Shown piece by piece: positions 51,167 to 62,000 of a stretch of 64,000 nucleotides of DNA. A program made the translations under genes and the position numbers. Origin of the DNA: a virus; IMG/VR virus record IMGVR_UViG_3300045125_000158, positions 1 to 64,000 of that record, one strand, 5' to 3'. Position 1 is the stretch's first letter. Each line of letters opens with the position of its first letter. The notes beneath the pieces were generated by a model. It had not been told where the DNA came from and did not search any database. It saw only the letters and a program-made list of their open reading frames with translations.

Positions 51167-51561
51167 TCAAAAAACTTCATCCATTTGTACCATAAAATCT
51201 TCCATTATCAAATCAAGATATGCTTTATCAAGTAATACTATATTTTTTATAGATGCTTCAATAGGAAGATTTTTACTATCAACAAAATTCCATTCTTTTG
51301 TTAATTTTCCTATCAACAAAAGCAATAAAATATTTGCATCAATACTTTCTTTATTGAAATTTTCAGACAGACGATGAGCAATTTCAGCATAATCTTTTTG
51401 CAAAGGAAATCTTATAACAATAAAAAATTTTTCTACAAAATTTTCTTCTATATTTTCTGGTTTTTGCCAACATTATCAGTCCATAGATATATTTTAGCTG
51501 CTTCTGTAAATCTATATATATTTATAATAATATCTTTTTGATTATTCAGAACTAATTTCAT
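51167..51561 (-). CDS. Second chaperone-like protein before the tape measure
   Basis: About 131 residues: MKLVLNNQKDIIINIYRFTEAAKIYLWTD, then one break near 51465 leading into ENIEENFVEKFFIVIRFP and a helical C-terminal half (SENFNKESIDANILLLLLIGKL). Start ATG 51561 overlaps the region just after the preceding stop with a 1-4 base gap (TAAAATG). Helical, acidic and small, with no known family; position next to the G/GT-like gene suggests a helper of tail assembly. Confidence 0.5.
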
Positions 51562-51562
51562 T

Positions 51563-52228
51563 TTACATACCAATACTCTTTATACCTACAGATGCCAGTT
51601 GTTGTGAAATCTGAAATTTTTTCTTTAGTAGACATATCATAAAGTGCTGGTTAAATTCTGTGTATTTCATATTACGCATATATTCTACAGACCAGCCGTA
51701 TTCAGAAGCTAACACATGTTCTTTGATAGTAGATGATAAAGTTGTTTCGTCAATTGATTTACCAGAATATAAATCTACTACGTCTTGAATCATTTTTTTG
51801 ATCTTCATCCTCCATAGTCAATGATTTCTCATACCTATCAAGCAAAGCATTTGCAATAACTGATGGCAAATTACCTATACTTTCAGTATTGATAGGCACT
51901 TGCCTTTCGTTCTCATCTACAATATCCCATTCCTTCAAACACGTCTTAAACATGTTATCTTGATACTTGTTGAAGTCTAGACGATTTGTACCCTCTGATG
52001 GACTATAAAACGTTGATGAACGCAGAATATGGCTATTTGATTGCCATGTTGGTATAACCCACTTAGTGGTCAAGCTGTCAATATCCTTATCACCCTTAGC
52101 AATTGCTGCCTTCACTCGTCTTCCTCAACAATTTTATACTGACGTACGCCAAATTTGTTGACTTTTGACTTGAAATATAGTATAATCGTTATAAGATCTT
52201 CTTCTTTAACTAATAGTGATTTTGCCAT
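51563..52228 (-). CDS. Tail assembly chaperone, G/GT-type with candidate frameshift site
   Basis: Starts MAKSLLVKEEDLIT at ATG 52228 (GGAGAA upstream). One break near 52132 joins it to VKAAIAKGDKD. The first frame then continues to ...SLTMEDEDQKNDSRRSRFIFW and stops at 51759. At 51793-51799 (seven T on plus, A7 on minus) another frame opens: KKMIQDVVDLYSGKSIDETTLS..., ending QQLASVGIKSIGM at TAA 51565-51563. An acidic first product plus a C-terminal extension in another frame, placed between tail tube and tape measure, is the arrangement of lambda-type G/GT chaperones, which guide the tape measure. As read the needed shift is +1 (or -2); eight A's would give a classical -1 site. Confidence 0.55.
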
Positions 52229-52238
52229 TTATTTCTCC

Positions 52239-52276
52239 AAATATAAAATCTAGCAACAATACATTTGCTGCTAGAT
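52239..52276 (-). terminator. Hairpin after the tail tube gene
   Basis: A 12-bp stem with one G-U pair (52265-52276 with 52248-52259, ATCTAGCAGCAA/TTGTTGCTAGAT) and a 5-base loop is followed by TTTATATTT on the minus strand. Partial termination here would raise tube protein over the downstream chaperones. Confidence 0.65.
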
Positions 52277-52307
52277 CTATATCGTCCTAGTTGTAAAAGA
52301 TTCTTTA

Positions 52308-53425
52308 TTAAACGCGAATTGGCGTAAAGTACGCATCGGCTGTAGAACCGCCAAGACCACCAATTCCAGCATCATTGAGAACATCAATATTGCATGCACC
52401 TTTCTCAATCGCTTCATAGGCATTTTGGCAATCACCAAAGGCTATGAATGGCACGTTTGTTTCAACAATTTCATTCGTAACACTTACTTCTTCAATCTTG
52501 AATATACAGCCATGCAAAGCTGTTCCAAAGTAAGTATTATTGCCGCTACCGAATGTGTAGCCAAACTGTATACTGCAGCTACTGCTGTTGCGATCTTGAT
52601 TTTTATATATAAATTCATGGAAAGTTTTGACGGTGAAACCCATCAATTTTATACTACCCTCAACCGTTCTCTTTCTTGCCGTGACATCTTGCGGAGCTAA
52701 TTTGCCATTTAAAGTATAGAAACGATCAACGTTGTTGTTTAAAGTTACATCAAAACTTCTTATATATTGTCCGTTGAAAGTAATTCCACCTTGATCTCTG
52801 CAGAACACGCCAATTCTAAAGTCATTAAAAGTTACAACACGAGCTGGAGAAAGCATATTTAGACGATCAGCTTGATCACCATATGATGCGCCAGAAGTAA
52901 TTGCTTCACGCATGATTGTTTCTGATTGCTGTGGTCTACCTGCGCTCAACAATTCCAAAACGCATTTTTACCGATTCACCATTTGTTACCGAAAGATTGA
53001 GTGTATTTACCACGCAGCGAGGATACTTAAAAGCCATGTTGTCAGTATAACGTATATTTGTATCAAAATCAAACTTTAGACGGCCTTGGTCATCACGGGC
53101 AGATGCAATTTCCCAAAGAGTTTGAGCCAAACTTCTGCAACTATCGCTAGCGGTTCCGCAGTCTTTTGTTGTGTTGTATACTGATTCATGCACAAGAGGG
53201 AAGTCGCCAATCGCCATCTACCGTGCGAGGCATAATAGAATACAAGGTTCTATCCATACGTCCGTCAATAACTTCCTCTGGCCTAATTTCTTGTTTTGCT
53301 GAAATATTGCAGCTCGTTACGCGCAACAAAAATTCTCTCGTAGAAGTAGCAGGAGTAGGATTTATATTATCCAGTACTACACTACCAACAAATCCCATCT
53401 GTGCAGGAATACTAGGTCTTGACAT
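52308..53425 (-). CDS. Predicted tail tube protein
   Basis: About 373 residues after joining breaks near 53200 and 52955. N-terminus MSRPSIPAQMGFVGSVVLDN, then ATSTREFLLRVTSCNISAKQ. The C-terminal half has FRIGVFCRDQGGITFNGQYIRS, a beta strand series with RFYTLNGKLAPQDVTARKRTVEGSI. Such long beta hairpins with a 'K..P..V..GKRTVSGSI' pattern are usual in tail tube proteins. Context agrees: it lies after the neck genes and just before two chaperone-like genes and the tape measure. It has RBS AGGAGT and is followed by a terminator-like hairpin, as expected for an abundant protein. No sheath gene precedes it. Confidence 0.55.
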
Positions 53426-53460
53426 TTTATTTGACTCCTAACTTACAAATTTATATTATA

Positions 53461-53919
53461 TTACGAACAGACGGTTGGAATTATGGTACCATCAGAGAAT
53501 CTACTGTACGTGCCATCCGCAGCAGTCGTTGGCGCGGGCGGATTGCTTATGTTTGTCTTGCATATTAATACGCCAGTCAGCTTGCAAAGCTCTGCCCAAC
53601 CCATTGGCACTTGTACATTTTCCGTATCAAGATAATCATTGATAGAAGTGATGGTGCTATCAGAACGATTCAAAACATGGCTATTTATTGCAACAACGGC
53701 ACCCAAATAACTACTTGAAGCACGGAATATATTATCATTGATTGTATAACTGTTCCAGAATTCACTAATCAAATCGAGCGTTGGATAAATGTCCGTTGAT
53801 AAAACAACCTTATAGACTGCATCGTATAAATAACCTACAGAATCTATATTAGCTGCACGAGAGTTTGAATAATATACTGCAATAGCTGCGTAATCTGCTC
53901 CGCTTATTACATTTGCCAT
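53461..53919 (-). CDS. Small virion-region protein (152 aa)
   Basis: Unbroken 152-residue protein: MANVISGADYAAIAVYYSN, a Tyr-rich helical middle (YLYDAVYKVVLSTDIYPTLDLISEFW) and a C-terminal tail rich in Pro, Thr and Ala (SNPPAPTTAADGTYSRF). No known family recognised. RBS AGAGGAGT precedes the ATG. An AT-rich gap of 110 bases lies upstream and holds GGAGAG, CTTTAAAG and partial inverted repeats; a promoter may lie there but none is convincing. Directly before the predicted tail tube gene; a tail-associated or decoration protein is a guess. Confidence 0.65.
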   Translation of the reverse strand: MANVISGADYAAIAVYYSNSRAANIDSVGYLYDAVYKVVLSTDIYPTLDLISEFWNSYTINDNIFRASSSYLGAVVAINSHVLNRSDSTITSINDYLDTENVQVPMGWAELCKLTGVLICKTNISNPPAPTTAADGTYSRFSDGTIIPTVCS

Positions 53920-54028
53920 GTTTGTTGACTCCTCTTTCTATGCCTTGTACAATATGCAATCACTTTAAAGTATTCATGCAAATTTAAATACTCTCCTTTT
54001 TTTCAACAAACACTTTACAAATCTTTAA

Positions 54029-55190
54029 TTAATATATACAATCCAAGGCAATTTCTTGCGATTTACCTCTTACATCATTTACAACATCTACAATGTGAAT
54101 TGCAAATTTTTGATTCGTATATTTATTCGCTATGGCAATGGCCGCGTGACTTGCTTGCGATAAAGCTTCTCGATTATCTAATAAATTTTTCAATACTCGA
54201 TGCAAATTATCTGGAGAAACTATTGCAAATTCCTCCTCATTTTGTCCTACAAATATATTATACGGCACAAAAAATTGTAATCCTTCTGGCATTTCAGAAA
54301 TTATTTCACCAACTCGTCCATACTTAGGACCCACAGGAACACAACCGCATTTCATTGCCTCTAACATACTCAATGCAGTAGCTGATTTTATTGAACAGTC
54401 AGCAAATATACTATATGAATTATAAATATCCCTTAATTGGTCAATCTGAATACCATCGTTTATTGAACAATAATCAGTTGTAAAAGTAAAGTTTCTCGCA
54501 TCATATCTAGAAATTAGATTCTCAATGTTATAATCACCAGGATCGTACAAATTTGTGTGCAGATATTTATTACAATCCAAGGATGCAGTGGCCATGACAA
54601 AAGCTGCTATATTGCTGCTTTGTGAATTTCGCTGCGGAAAATAAAACTCCAGACCGATCCTTATCCTCACAATAAAATTCATCAGATGACCCGTACGGAA
54701 AAAACTCACCATTTATATTTGCGAAGCTACTTATTTGCTCAAACCCAAATTTTGTAGTAGTTACAACATGATCAGCATATTCGAAGGCATCCTTATTTAT
54801 TTTTGAAATACCTACACAGTCTGTTGTATAAATAGCAATCCATTTGAAAAGATTAGGATACATGGATTTTATTGCTGAAACAAAATTAGTATCTTTATGA
54901 TCCCCAATAGTAATAACTATTTCTGGATGTACCGTTTTCATTAGTTCATAAACAACAGGCGATGCCTCATCTGTTTTAGGAGTAAATGGATAGAGTCTAC
55001 AAATAGATTTACCATTTTCTTCATATTCATGTATTCCTTCTGTACAAGGCATAAAATAAGATTCATCATGATGCCACACAGCTGAACTTACTTGATGTCC
55101 AGAATTAACCAAAGATTTTATTATATCAGCATTTATCTTACCATTTCGCACCAAAAGATATGGCGATGCACTTATAGTCAAAATATTCAT
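54029..55190 (-). CDS. Glycosyltransferase, GT4-like (virion operon)
   Basis: About 387 residues with one frame-loss zone near 54590-54640. The N-terminal Rossmann half starts MNILTISASPYLLVRNG and holds PEIVITIGDHKDT and a DHVVTTTKFG segment. The C-terminal half has SATALSMLEAMKCGCVPVG and PKYGRVGEII, the nucleotide-sugar-binding E-x7-E region of GT4 enzymes, then the usual C-terminal helices. RBS GGAGC lies before ATG 55190. It is placed between the neck gene and the tail tube gene, all on one strand, so its likely acceptors are phage or host surface molecules met late in infection; glycosylation of virion proteins is inferred. The sugar donor cannot be read from sequence. Confidence 0.82.
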
Positions 55191-55227
55191 TTTTGCTCCA
55201 GCTTAGTATAATATCTATAAATTATCG

Positions 55228-56139
55228 TCAAGACAATTGTGGATCTGACCAGCCGTGCCGTGTCTGTATTTCTTGCTCTTCGGCAGACCAACTTATAGTA
55301 GCTGCATGCAATAAAGATTCCTGAACCTTAAATCCATAATCTATGTTTGCTGGCCATGAATTATATATAAATTTCTCGAAACGTATAATTTTGAGTGCTA
55401 TCTGCAATAAAATAATTATGATAAACGTTTGGCCAAATCTGTATTGTCGTGGCATCTACAGCACATTTCACACGCAATTCTTCTGCTTGATAAATATTTT
55501 CAATTAATATTTTATCTTCTGGCTGGAAAATAGAACTATCAGCTACCTTAATGAAATCATCTCCACCTTGTACATTTGCAATCAGATTTGTTGTTGCATA
55601 TGGCCCAATCAAAGGAAAAATGTTTTTCTTTAATCCAAGCTGTATGATATCAGTTAATTGCAGGACCGTGCGATAAGAACTCTCGTCGTTATCAGTTTCT
55701 GCATATATTGCAATTGTTAATTCATACCGCTCTTTTGTTGTACCAAGAGTGAACCATTCTGATGCTCGTGATTTACCTAAAATTGTTATTGCAGGATAGC
55801 GAGGAATCACTGCAGGTTCACCAATATAGATGGCTTGCACAAATTGACCATTATATGTTTTAGTCAACATAGCGTTATTTGCTACGCTCCAGCCAGTAAT
55901 TACTTTTATAGGTGATTCAAGCTCTATTGTATTGTCATCAATTATTTCCGCAATTCTCAAGCCAGGTTCGCCATCTATGCCATTATGTATTGCTACTTCA
56001 TCGCCTTTTTCTAAATCTTCGCGAATTAGTAACTTTAAGGGTGGTTCCGCCATAATTAACATTCGCAGTCAAACTAACATTAGTATTGACCCAACGATAA
56101 ACAACTCTTCTGACGCTTTCGAGTATTTCTATCATTTGA
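55228..56139 (-). CDS. Neck / tail completion protein
   Basis: About 300 residues from ATG 56139 (MIEILESVRRVVYRWV), with breaks near 56050, 55400 and 55385. The N-terminal helix is followed by beta-rich segments with two copies of a turn typical of phage neck proteins: GDEVAIHNGIDGEPGLRIAEI and EDKILIENIYQAEELRVKC, each a 'DDKILI.N..G..E..RV..' hairpin. A middle part (AITILGKSRASEWFTLGTTKERYELTIA) resembles tail terminator-type proteins that measure a local coordinate system. Ends HGWSDPQLS at TGA 55230-55228. Context (between connector and tail tube) supports a head-tail joining or tail terminator role. Confidence 0.5.
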
Positions 56140-56430
56140 ATGCCTTATTTATCTTATCATCAATATACTTATCAGCAATATTACTAATTTTTTCTTTATT
56201 TCTTCATCAGTTTTATCAGAAAGTTTTGGGGCCTGCACTTTGCCGCTTTTCATGTAATCTTCATAATCTTTAATAGCCATAGCTTCTGGTATATCTTTTC
56301 CTATTCTTGCGTCAAGTTTTAAACCAGCATCTTTAAGTTCATTTGATCTTTGCATGCCTTCTAATCCGGCAATAAGCGTTTCTAAACTCTGCTTAAAATC
56401 AGCGAATGTATTACATATTTTTTGACTCAT
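56134..56430 (-). CDS. Small neck-region protein (~98 aa)
   Basis: Helical, charged protein: MSQKICNTFADFKQSL..., then GLEGMQRSNELKDAGLKLDARIGKDIPE and a Lys-rich C-terminus. Near 56190 a T6 run (plus strand) needs one more base; then the C-terminus reads KKKISNIADKYIDDKINKAFK and stops at TGA 56136-56134. It overlaps both neighbours by ATGA-type junctions, so it is part of a tightly coupled neck operon. Position suggests a head-tail joining or tail completion factor; no family recognised. Confidence 0.55.
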
Positions 56431-57156
56431 TGATCGCCACCCTTCATTTCTCTATCACCCGAACCTTCAAGACCAGGCAACCCATATCTATCACGCAACG
56501 TTGGGTTGAAGAAACGATGCCCGATTCGCTTTTGTCCATGCAGAATAATCATGCCACTCAAAATACTATTTATATCCGACAGAGCCCATTTTCTAAGAGT
56601 AGCTCCATACGTCGATTTGTCAGGATTCACTTGCGCTTGCAAAATATTTATCATACAAAGTTGCTGCTGCAAATCTTGCGCAACACAAAGTAATAGTGGG
56701 TGGATATTTTACGCGAATTACTCTTGAGGTTTCAGCATAATATATTCCCAACAGTGTGCTATTTAGAGTTACCAATCCGTCCAGAAATGCGCTTTAACAG
56801 TATGTCTTTCTTCTGTCAATGAATCGATAAAAATAAGCGTATCACCCGGATTGAGTGAATTAGCTTTATCAAGAAATACAAAACCGTTGTAAGCATCAAT
56901 ATCTTGCAATAGAGTAAGTTCAAGATCCGATTTTTCCATCAACGGAGTTACATACATTTCGCTTAATGATGCATCAATCTGATCTGAAGCCCAACTCAGA
57001 TACTGATATACAGTTTCTTCGGGTATATTATTTTGACTTTTTGCTTTTTCCAAATTGCCACAAAGGCACTGGTTGACCATTCACAACCGATGCCGTGGCT
57101 GATGTTAACGCTTGTCCAATTATATCGTAAACATGTTGAAGTGTTGCATATGCCAT
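56427..57156 (-). CDS. Head completion / head-tail connector protein
   Basis: About 240 residues after joining breaks near 57065, 56785 and 56650. It begins MAYATLQHVYDIIGQ (ATG 57156, GGGA upstream). The helix YQYLSWASDQIDASLSEMY followed by VTPL resembles phage gp6/gp36-type connector proteins (DUF1320-like), in which a helical bundle with Ile-Asp-x-x-Leu leads into an RYxxPL-like strand. A beta segment NSLNPGDTLIFIDS and a second helical part (ITLCCARFAAATLYDKYF) follow. The stop overlaps the next ATG (ATGA), showing coupling. Function assigned by resemblance and by its place before neck and tail genes. Confidence 0.45.
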
Positions 57157-57167
57157 TTATTTTCCCA

Positions 57168-58244
57168 TTAGTTCAAGATTCTATCTAATGGATCTTGAGT
57201 TTGGGAAGCATTCTGCATCTCTTTCTTCTGCGTAATTATTGCTTGCGTCAACAAACCTTCAACGACAGCATTCCTTGGACTCTTTGCGTGCCGTATTTCT
57301 TTTATCTGAAACGGCAACTGCAGACCCCTTACTATTTTCTCTAACTTTTTACAAAATCCTTTAGGCATACTGGTGCCACCAGCAACTACAATATCAAGAG
57401 GCTGCGTAAACTGACTCTTTACCTCTTGAAATTTCTTGCCAAACAACTTGAAAACATGTTCAATCATCGCGTCATAATATGCGTCTAAGGCAAAAAGTAT
57501 ATCATCATTCTCATCAAGATTAGTAAAATCTAATTTCTTTTCCTTAGCTGCTAATAATTTGACTTATCGCTGTGCCAGTTTGTTCTGCAACTTGCGTATC
57601 GATCCAATCGCCACTTCTTGCCACACTCATTCCAATCACCGGCAAGCCTTTATAAGCAAGCAAGCAATTTGCTCGACCAGCACCAAAAGAAACACCAATA
57701 CCCGAATATGGAACTACAGTACCATCTTCCTCAATAATTGTAGGTCTTTCACTAAGAATAACAGCATGTGCCTCTTCAATAATTTTTACTTTCCATCCTA
57801 ATCTCGTGAATAATGCAGTTAATCTGTTGCGATGGAATGTAGAATCTGCAGAATTATCAACAGACTCGCTGCTTACGCACGTACATACCCAGGAATTCTC
57901 ATCAGGAGCTTGTCCTATAGATGCACGTATCAACTCAGCAAGCACAACAAGTTTCTTATCTTCATTTTTGTTGAGAACGCCATCAGCCATAGGTCGGCGT
58001 ACTTCAACTTTACCTGGAAATATATTGGCAACCTTTATGCAATCGTCGCCAATAACATAATAGTTTTTACCATCCTTGATGTATTGCCAATTATTTGTAT
58101 TGAGACATCTTCAATATCATCGTTGGGTGGCAACTCAACAAAGGCGTTTCTAGTATTCTTTACTTTGATTTTATCATCTGCCATCTCTGCAACTTGAAAA
58201 AACATCGTCCCCACATCGACGGATACGGCTCTACTTTTGCCCAT
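57168..58244 (-). CDS. Actin/ParM-like ATPase
   Basis: About 355 residues, two frame breaks (near 58085 and 57550). The actin-fold motifs are in order: phosphate-1 SVDVGTMFFQVAE at the N-terminus, phosphate-2 GIGVSFGAGRANCLLAY in the middle, and the adenosine motif DIVVAGGTSMPKGF near the C-terminus, followed by RHAKSPRNAVVEGLL. This is the order in ParM/StbA and MreB-type proteins. RBS is GAGGAA before ATG 58244. In plasmids ParM filaments segregate DNA; some large phages carry actin-like proteins. Here it sits between a coiled-coil protein and head completion genes and has no adjacent ParR-like gene or centromere-like repeats, so a role in virion assembly or intracellular positioning is open. 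Confidence 0.8.
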
Positions 58245-58257
58245 AATTAATTTCCTC

Positions 58258-58835
58258 TTATAAAAGACCTTCTAATTCACTAATATTCTTACTAACGTCT
58301 TTATCGGTTGTTTGTTCTTCGTGCTTTACACTCGATTGCGTTTTGTTTACCAAACGATTCAATGTTCTTTTTTGTATGTCAATCAATTTGCTTGAATTAA
58401 TATCTGCTGCAGGCTGTTCTTGTTTAGCGCACTTGCAATAGGTTTGCCATTTGCAGAGCTAACTAAGCCTTGCAAGGCAGCTACGCTGATTCAAAGCGTT
58501 CATATCGACTTGCGGCTGTGTTTGAGCTACTTTTTCTTCTAATCTTTTTGTAATCTTTTCTTCTAATTGTTTTACCACATCAGCTACATTCACTTGTGGT
58601 TGTGCTGGGGGTTCTTCGTAAACTGGCTCTGCTATTTTAATAGCCGTAGTGCCATCATCTTTGCAAACACACTGCAATTTATCCGCCGACGAAAAAAGCT
58701 TTTAAATTACGTGATTGCTCAATATAAAAATCTTGATGTCACCATATCAAGATCAATCTTTTCTCCTGGAGTTAATGTTACACGAAGATCTGGTATAGTG
58801 ACATCATGCAGTGCAATATTTTTTATGATGTACAT
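58258..58835 (-). CDS. Structural-type protein with N-terminal beta domain and coiled coil (frame breaks)
   Basis: Starts at ATG 58835 behind AGGAGG (58841-58846). The N-terminus (MYIIKNIALHDVTIP, then LTPGEKIDLD) resembles a small beta domain seen in phage virion proteins, where a hydrophobic strand and a PGE/PGQ turn precede a helix. Next come EQSRNLKAFF, a Pro/Glu linker, a strong coiled coil (VVKQLEEKITKRLEEK) and a Lys/Glu-rich tail ending SELEGLL. At least three breaks, near 58722, 58490 and 58430, are bridged by single-base shifts. It ends at TAA 58260-58258, and a GAGGAA site for the next gene follows at once. Function unknown; probably a virion or assembly factor. Confidence 0.55.
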
Positions 58836-59032
58836 TATATCCTCCTCGGCTTTGGATACTTACCAGGCAATGGTTTAGAAAAATCCATTTCATTCATTTT
58901 TTTGCATTCTTGGCACAGCCAATAAACTTTATTGTCATTAAAGTTAAATTCGATTGTAGGATTTTTCTGATGATATCTACAGAATCCACAAACAGCCATA
59001 ATTTTTACAATATTATCATCATTTTCTGACAT
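58835..59032 (-). CDS. Small Cys4 zinc-ribbon protein
   Basis: 65 residues, unbroken. Two CxxC pairs, CGFC (about residues 15-18) and CQEC (about 40-43), are separated by a beta-type linker, as in zinc ribbons. The C-terminus is basic, KYPKPRRI. Nothing catalytic is visible. The stop TAA overlaps the next start (TAATG), so it is translationally coupled to the 58258-58835 gene. Such small zinc-binding proteins are common in phage genomes; DNA, RNA or protein binding cannot be decided here. Confidence 0.7.
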   Translation of the reverse strand: MSENDDNIVKIMAVCGFCRYHQKNPTIEFNFNDNKVYWLCQECKKMNEMDFSKPLPGKYPKPRRI

Positions 59033-59061
59033 AATTACTACTAGTATATCGTCTAATTCGT

Positions 59062-62000
59062 TCAGCTACGGCCAAGATGCTGTGCAGCAAGATCCAATAC
59101 TTTGCCAAAGAATACACCATCTTCGATGCCTGCGTCAAATCGATCGATACTTGGTGCTACGGGCTCTTGTGTCATTATTTTTTCTATAGCTTGCTTGACC
59201 GCAGTCATTACAACTACATCCTTTTTAGGCAAGTCTTTCTTAGATAAAATTCTTCGCTGATATGCTTCGTATAAGTCAGGAAAATATTTTTTACCAATTC
59301 CAAAAAGAGTTTTCTTCCGCATGAGTGCTAATTTACTTTCAATTTCTTGCATGCTCTTTGAAGAATTAGTTATCGCTGATATTTTTGCTGGATCAATTTC
59401 TATGGAATACAAGAAATCATCACTTGACGCAAAATTATGCTCTTCATAGCCCTTATCTAAAATATATGCTTGAATATGCTTAGCAAGCCATGAAACATAA
59501 GCATAATATTGCGTTTCAGTTTCAATATGATACTTTTTCAGCTCTTTTTGCAAAAATGCTGCATTTATCTTTTGCGTAATTTTGCTGAAACTTTAGTATA
59601 GTCATTTTTATTTTTATTTGCAAAAGCTCTTCTTTAGTACCCGTATCTTTTTCATCAGCCGCCGCAATATTTGCCAGCTCGCTAATATATGAGTCAGCAA
59701 ATGACGAATCTTTTGCACCAAGAGCCTTTTCTAATCCTTTAATATTACCATACAAGAAACGCAACATGTTTCTTATTGTGCTAAAGATAGTATTTATTTC
59801 TGTTGGTGACAGTGCTTCAATATCTTTAGGACTAATTGCCTGTTCGCCAGGCTCTTTTTGAATTTTGCGGCCCTCAACTGAAAACTCTGCTCCTCGTTGT
59901 AAAATCTCATACAAATAATCAAGTTTATCTTTGAATGCTCCGAGATTTACATCAGACATTAGAACACCAAATTGAACGTGATCAGGTCGCATTTTTATCA
60001 TTTCGAGAAATGCTAGAATCGTGTCGCCACCAAATTTTTCTAACAATTCATTTGATACGAGAGCGTCTTCAACTTTGTGCAACTCCAAGTTCAGACGATG
60101 TGTTTGACCTGTTAGAGCGTTAAAATTCGATGCTTGCAACTGAGTCATACCCTCAATTATATCAGGATGTTTTTCTTCCAAATATGCATAAAGTGCATAA
60201 TTCCTTTTGCCATCAAGCAAATATCCGTGTTTTGCTGTCATCTGTTTCAAATTAGGATCAGTTGCTTCTCTAGCCTCTAGAATGTTTCTTGCTCTATCTT
60301 GATATTCGCTAGGATTGATATACGCAGAAATTTTTTCACCAAATAGAGCTTTGTACATTTCTTCTTCTGATCCACCCATATCTCTAACTGCAACTTTAAC
60401 AAATTTTTCAATATCTTCTGAATTTAAACTCCAATCTGAAGTCTCCCAATGTCTGCTATCAAAAAAATCGCCCCACTCCCTATTGAGAACCTTGAGAACA
60501 AGCTCATTTGTCAAAGGTGCATATTCTCTTGTTTTAGCACGCAAAACTTCATTTACTGTACTCATGACAGCTTTGAGAAACCTACGGAACAACAAGGCCT
60601 TCTGCAAACATGTTATTTTAACATCTCTATCAACGCTATCAACAGCAGGCAATCTCTTATATTTTGCCAAAAGAGCACTATCTACTGCCGTCATATATTG
60701 CTTGATTCTTTCAAAATCTTTCTGCAAACAGTCAAAATATTCCATGTGCGGTATCATGCCTTTTTCTAATTTTTGGCAATTCACGGCATGAATTAAGTGC
60801 ATTTATATTTACTACTCTTTTCTACAAACTTTCTACTAGCAGCATCAGCAACCGGTTTTTGACCTCCCACATATTGCTGTTCAACATCACCCTCTTCGCC
60901 AGCATGTCCTACACCTGGCTGTGCTTGTTGTATGTCTTCTGCACGAAGTTTATTTGCAACCCAATTATAAAAATCTTCATGCAAAGGATGTTGCGTATTT
61001 TGCATGATATTTTTTATTTCTTCTACAAAATAATCTTTATAATAATTCTGCATGAAAACAAATAAGAATGGAACTTGTTTTTCTCCACTCATCGTAGACA
61101 AAAATGTATGCCAATTTTCCTATGCCTTTTTATAATCAGCATCTTGCTCAATTTCATCTTGTTCGACGCCTGATTCGAGTAATTCCTCAGCATAATTTTG
61201 TAGAAAAACGTTCTGCATGCGACTAAGATTTGTCTTGATTTTATCACTTCTGTTATTTAAGAAATATTTTAAGAACACTTCCTTGTTAGCTTCACTCGGA
61301 GAAAATACCTTATTTTTAGAAATGCAAATTCATCTATTGCAAGTTTTTGTCCTTCTTCACCAAAAATACTTGTGTATCTCTTTTTTCTTTTCGCTTTTTC
61401 TTCTTCATCTGGCGTAATATCCCAATTCAAGTATGAATTGAAAAATAGTTCTGCAAGATTTGTCCTATCCTCTTGACTAATAGCAGCAGGTTTGATAATT
61501 TTGTGTCTACCTATGCCTTCATTTTCTATTTTCTCAAGCAAATCCATGTTATGATCATTTTGCAAAAAATAAGGCATTTCTTTACAAGTATTGATTGCAA
61601 CTTCTATTAAATTTTTGCCACGTAAATCTCCAGTGACACTAGCAGCAACTGCTCTTATGTATGCACGTACCTCGGCTTCGGTCAAATTACGAATTTTACC
61701 AAATTGTTTTTCCTCTGGTTCTGCAGCTATTGGCTTTGCTTTGCTGGCATTCTTTCATGCATTTGTTTGCCCATAAGAAAGTCAAGACCATGCATTTTAT
61801 AGGCGGCAATAATTTTATTTAAAGCTGTTTCTGAAATTTCGCACTGCTGGATCGTGCTGAAATCGTAAATCATTTTTTTGTTCTTCATAAAAATGCTTTA
61901 TGATCTTATCAAGTTCATCTTTGCTTGGGTTTCTGTTATTGTCTTGGTAAAAATCTGCATATAGCCCTTGAAGTACCTGAAGGTATTTTGCATATCTATT

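Noticed and set aside
53930-54028. Promoter in the 110-base gap before the 53919 gene
   Set aside because: AT-rich with several weak -10-like strings, but no convincing -35/-10 pair or late-promoter box repeated elsewhere.
1187-61776. Plus-strand open frames of 60 to 158 codons throughout
   Set aside because: All lie antisense to minus-strand genes with coherent protein text, lack ribosome sites, and have low-complexity or unnatural composition.
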